Source: Streptomyces sp. NBC_01460
GTDB taxonomy: Bacteria; Actinomycetota; Actinomycetes; Streptomycetales; Streptomycetaceae
Assembly (NCBI RefSeq): GCF_036227405.1
Contig: NZ_CP109473.1
Span: forward strand, 5,704,001-5,768,000
DNA length: 64,000 nt
Reading direction: 5' to 3'
The notes under the pieces are model-generated. The model ran no database searches. It saw nothing but the letters and a program-made list of their open reading frames with translations, and was not told where the DNA came from. Made by a program: the position numbers and the translations under genes. Shown one piece after another: positions 62,743-64,000 of this stretch. Within the stretch, counting starts at the first letter, position 1. Every line of letters begins with the position of its first letter.

Positions 62743-64000
62743 CGGGTGCTGCCCTCCTCGGGAACGAGGACGTGTCCGTCCCCGGCGCCCGACATCAGCC
62801 AGGCGTACTCGGCGTTGGTGCGCAGGAGTTCCTGATGGGTCCCCACGGCGCTGATCCGGCCCTCGGACAGCAGGGCCACCCGGTCGGCCAGCATCACGGT
62901 GGACGGCCGGTGGGCGACGACCACCGCGGTCGTCTCCTCCAGTACGCGCCGCAGCGCCGCCTCCACCAGCGTCTCCGTATGCACGTCCAGGGCGGAGAGC
63001 GGGTCGTCGAGGACCAGGAAGCGCGGTGTGCCGACGACGGCGCGGGCCAGGGCGAGGCGCTGCCGCTGGCCCCCGGAGAGGCTCAGGCCCTGCTCGCCGA
63101 CCTGCGTGTCGACGCCCTGCGGGAGGTCGTGCACGAAGTCGGCCTGGGCGACCGACAGCGCCCGGTGCAGCTCCTGCGCGCTCGCGCCCTCCGCGCCCAT
63201 CAGCACGTTCTCCCCGACGGTCGCCGAGAAGAGGGTCGGTTCCTCGAAGGCCACCGACACCAGCTCGCGCAGCCGGGACCGCTCCATGCCGGCGATGTCC
63301 TCACCGTCCAGCAGGATCCGGCCTCCGGTGACCTCGTGCAGCCGGGGGACGAGCGCCGTCAGCGTCGTCTTCCCGGACCCCGTGGCCCCCACCAGGGCCA
63401 TCGTCTCCCCGGGGCGGATCCGCAGGTCGATCCGGGCCAGGACGGGCGGTGAGCCCGGCTCGGCGTCGGGGTAGCGGAATTCGACCCCGTCGAAGACGAT
63501 GCCCGCTCCCGCCTCCCCGGCCCCGGCGCCCGGCCCCTCGGGCTCCTGCTCCTCCGCGGCGTCCATGACCTCGAAGTAGCGGTCGGCGGCCGTCGCCGAC
63601 TCCTGGCTCATCGCGAGCAGGAAGCCGATCGAGTCGACGGGCCAGCGCAGGGCCAGGGCCGTCGAGAGGAACGCGACGAGTGTCCCCGCCGACAGACCGC
63701 CGTCCGCGACCTCGATCGTGCCGAGCACCAGCGCGGCGCCGATCGCCAGTTCGGGGATGGCGGTGACGAGCGCCCAGATGCCCGCGAGCAGACGGGCCTT
63801 GCCCAGCTCCGTCGTACGCAGCCGCCGGGCGAGCGAGCGGAAGGCCAGCGCCTGGCTGCGGTTGCGGCCGAACCCCTTGACGATGCGGATGCCCAGCACG
63901 CTCTCCTCGACGACCGTCGTCAGATCGCCGACCTGGTCCTGGGCCCTGCGCGCCACCAGCGCGTACTTCGTCTCGAAGAGCGAGCACAGGATCATCAGGG
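62739..64000 (-). CDS. ABC exporter half-transporter 1, partial (degenerate site)
   Basis: The C-terminal 420 residues of a half-transporter whose start is beyond the right edge. The last membrane helices are followed by an NBD with Walker A GATGSGKTT, canonical signature LSLSGGQRQ, and Walker B LVLDDPLSALD, in which Asp replaces the catalytic Glu. This is the degenerate-site subunit of a heterodimeric exporter, paired with the product of 60871-62742. Confidence 0.88.
   Translation of the reverse strand, partial: LMILCSLFETKYALVARRAQDQVGDLTTVVEESVLGIRIVKGFGRNRSQALAFRSLARRLRTTELGKARLLAGIWALVTAIPELAIGAALVLGTIEVADGGLSAGTLVAFLSTALALRWPVDSIGFLLAMSQESATAADRYFEVMDAAEEQEPEGPGAGAGEAGAGIVFDGVEFRYPDAEPGSPPVLARIDLRIRPGETMALVGATGSGKTTLTALVPRLHEVTGGRILLDGEDIAGMERSRLRELVSVAFEEPTLFSATVGENVLMGAEGASAQELHRALSVAQADFVHDLPQGVDTQVGEQGLSLSGGQRQRLALARAVVGTPRFLVLDDPLSALDVHTETLVEAALRRVLEETTAVVVAHRPSTVMLADRVALLSEGRISAVGTHQELLRTNAEYAWLMSGAGDGHVLVPEEGSTR

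Overview
This window is high-GC chromosomal DNA from a streptomycete core region. The evidence is the G/C-rich third codon positions, frequent GTG starts, many 4-nt ATGA/GTGA stop-start overlaps, and marker genes typical of Streptomyces: the polarity proteins FilP and Scy, an AbsC-like MarR regulator, and the GlgE alpha-glucan operon. From memory, the gene order matches the S. coelicolor segment around SCO5389 to SCO5451; that synteny was recalled, not computed. I see no tRNA, rRNA, CRISPR array, insertion sequence or prophage. The nearest thing to an accessory element is a VapBC-like toxin-antitoxin pair.

Layout. 0-6 kb: a conserved actinobacterial protein, an LLM-class flavin oxidoreductase, a small zinc-ribbon-like protein and two consecutive ABC-2 type ATPase/permease pairs. 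6-11 kb: filP and scy, coiled-coil proteins of the hyphal tip. 11-14 kb: methylmalonyl-CoA epimerase, a thiolase and MeaB. 14-17.4 kb: a PepSY protein divergent from a two-component system, then an AbsC-like regulator. 17.5-20.4 kb: three tandem AIM24-family genes divergent from DUF3817 and thiamine-binding-like genes. 20.6-25.3 kb: a degenerate GT2 protein, an ArsR-type repressor divergent from an MFS exporter with a perfect inverted repeat between them, a MarR regulator and a second DUF3817 protein. 25.4-29 kb: isobutyryl-CoA mutase large subunit (diagnostic Phe80/Gln198), a TetR regulator and a thioredoxin-TPR protein. 29-32.2 kb: a three-gene envelope cassette (DUF6230, DUF6114, a secreted repeat protein) preceded by two related palindromes. 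32.3-38.4 kb: pyk, pta-ackA and pfkA. 38.5-43.1 kb: an XRE regulator and a CitAB/DcuSR-like two-component system divergent from a dicarboxylate transporter. 43.2-45 kb: vapBC, then merR-thioredoxin. 45-56.3 kb: glgE-treS-mak-glgB, divergent from glgP. 56.5-64 kb: a GAF/PP2C/ATPase regulator, a secreted M4 metalloprotease and a heterodimeric ABC exporter that runs off the right edge.

How the genes fit together. One block handles acyl-CoA carbon-skeleton rearrangement (mce, thiolase, meaB, icmA). A second holds lower glycolysis and acetate overflow (pfkA, pyk, pta, ackA) beside C4-dicarboxylate sensing and uptake. A third converts trehalose to maltose-1-phosphate and alpha-glucan and degrades the glucan (GlgE pathway plus GlgP). 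Several divergent promoters carry unusually clean palindromes that look like operators. The most informative is at icmA, where a 24-bp palindrome fills the spacer between -35 and -10 of an apparently leaderless promoter.

Most genes belong to known families. The least described parts are the 29-32 kb envelope cassette, the PepSY/poly-Asp two-component unit, the AIM24 triplet, the degenerate GT2 protein, and the shared basic low-complexity segments in GlgE, Mak and GlgB.
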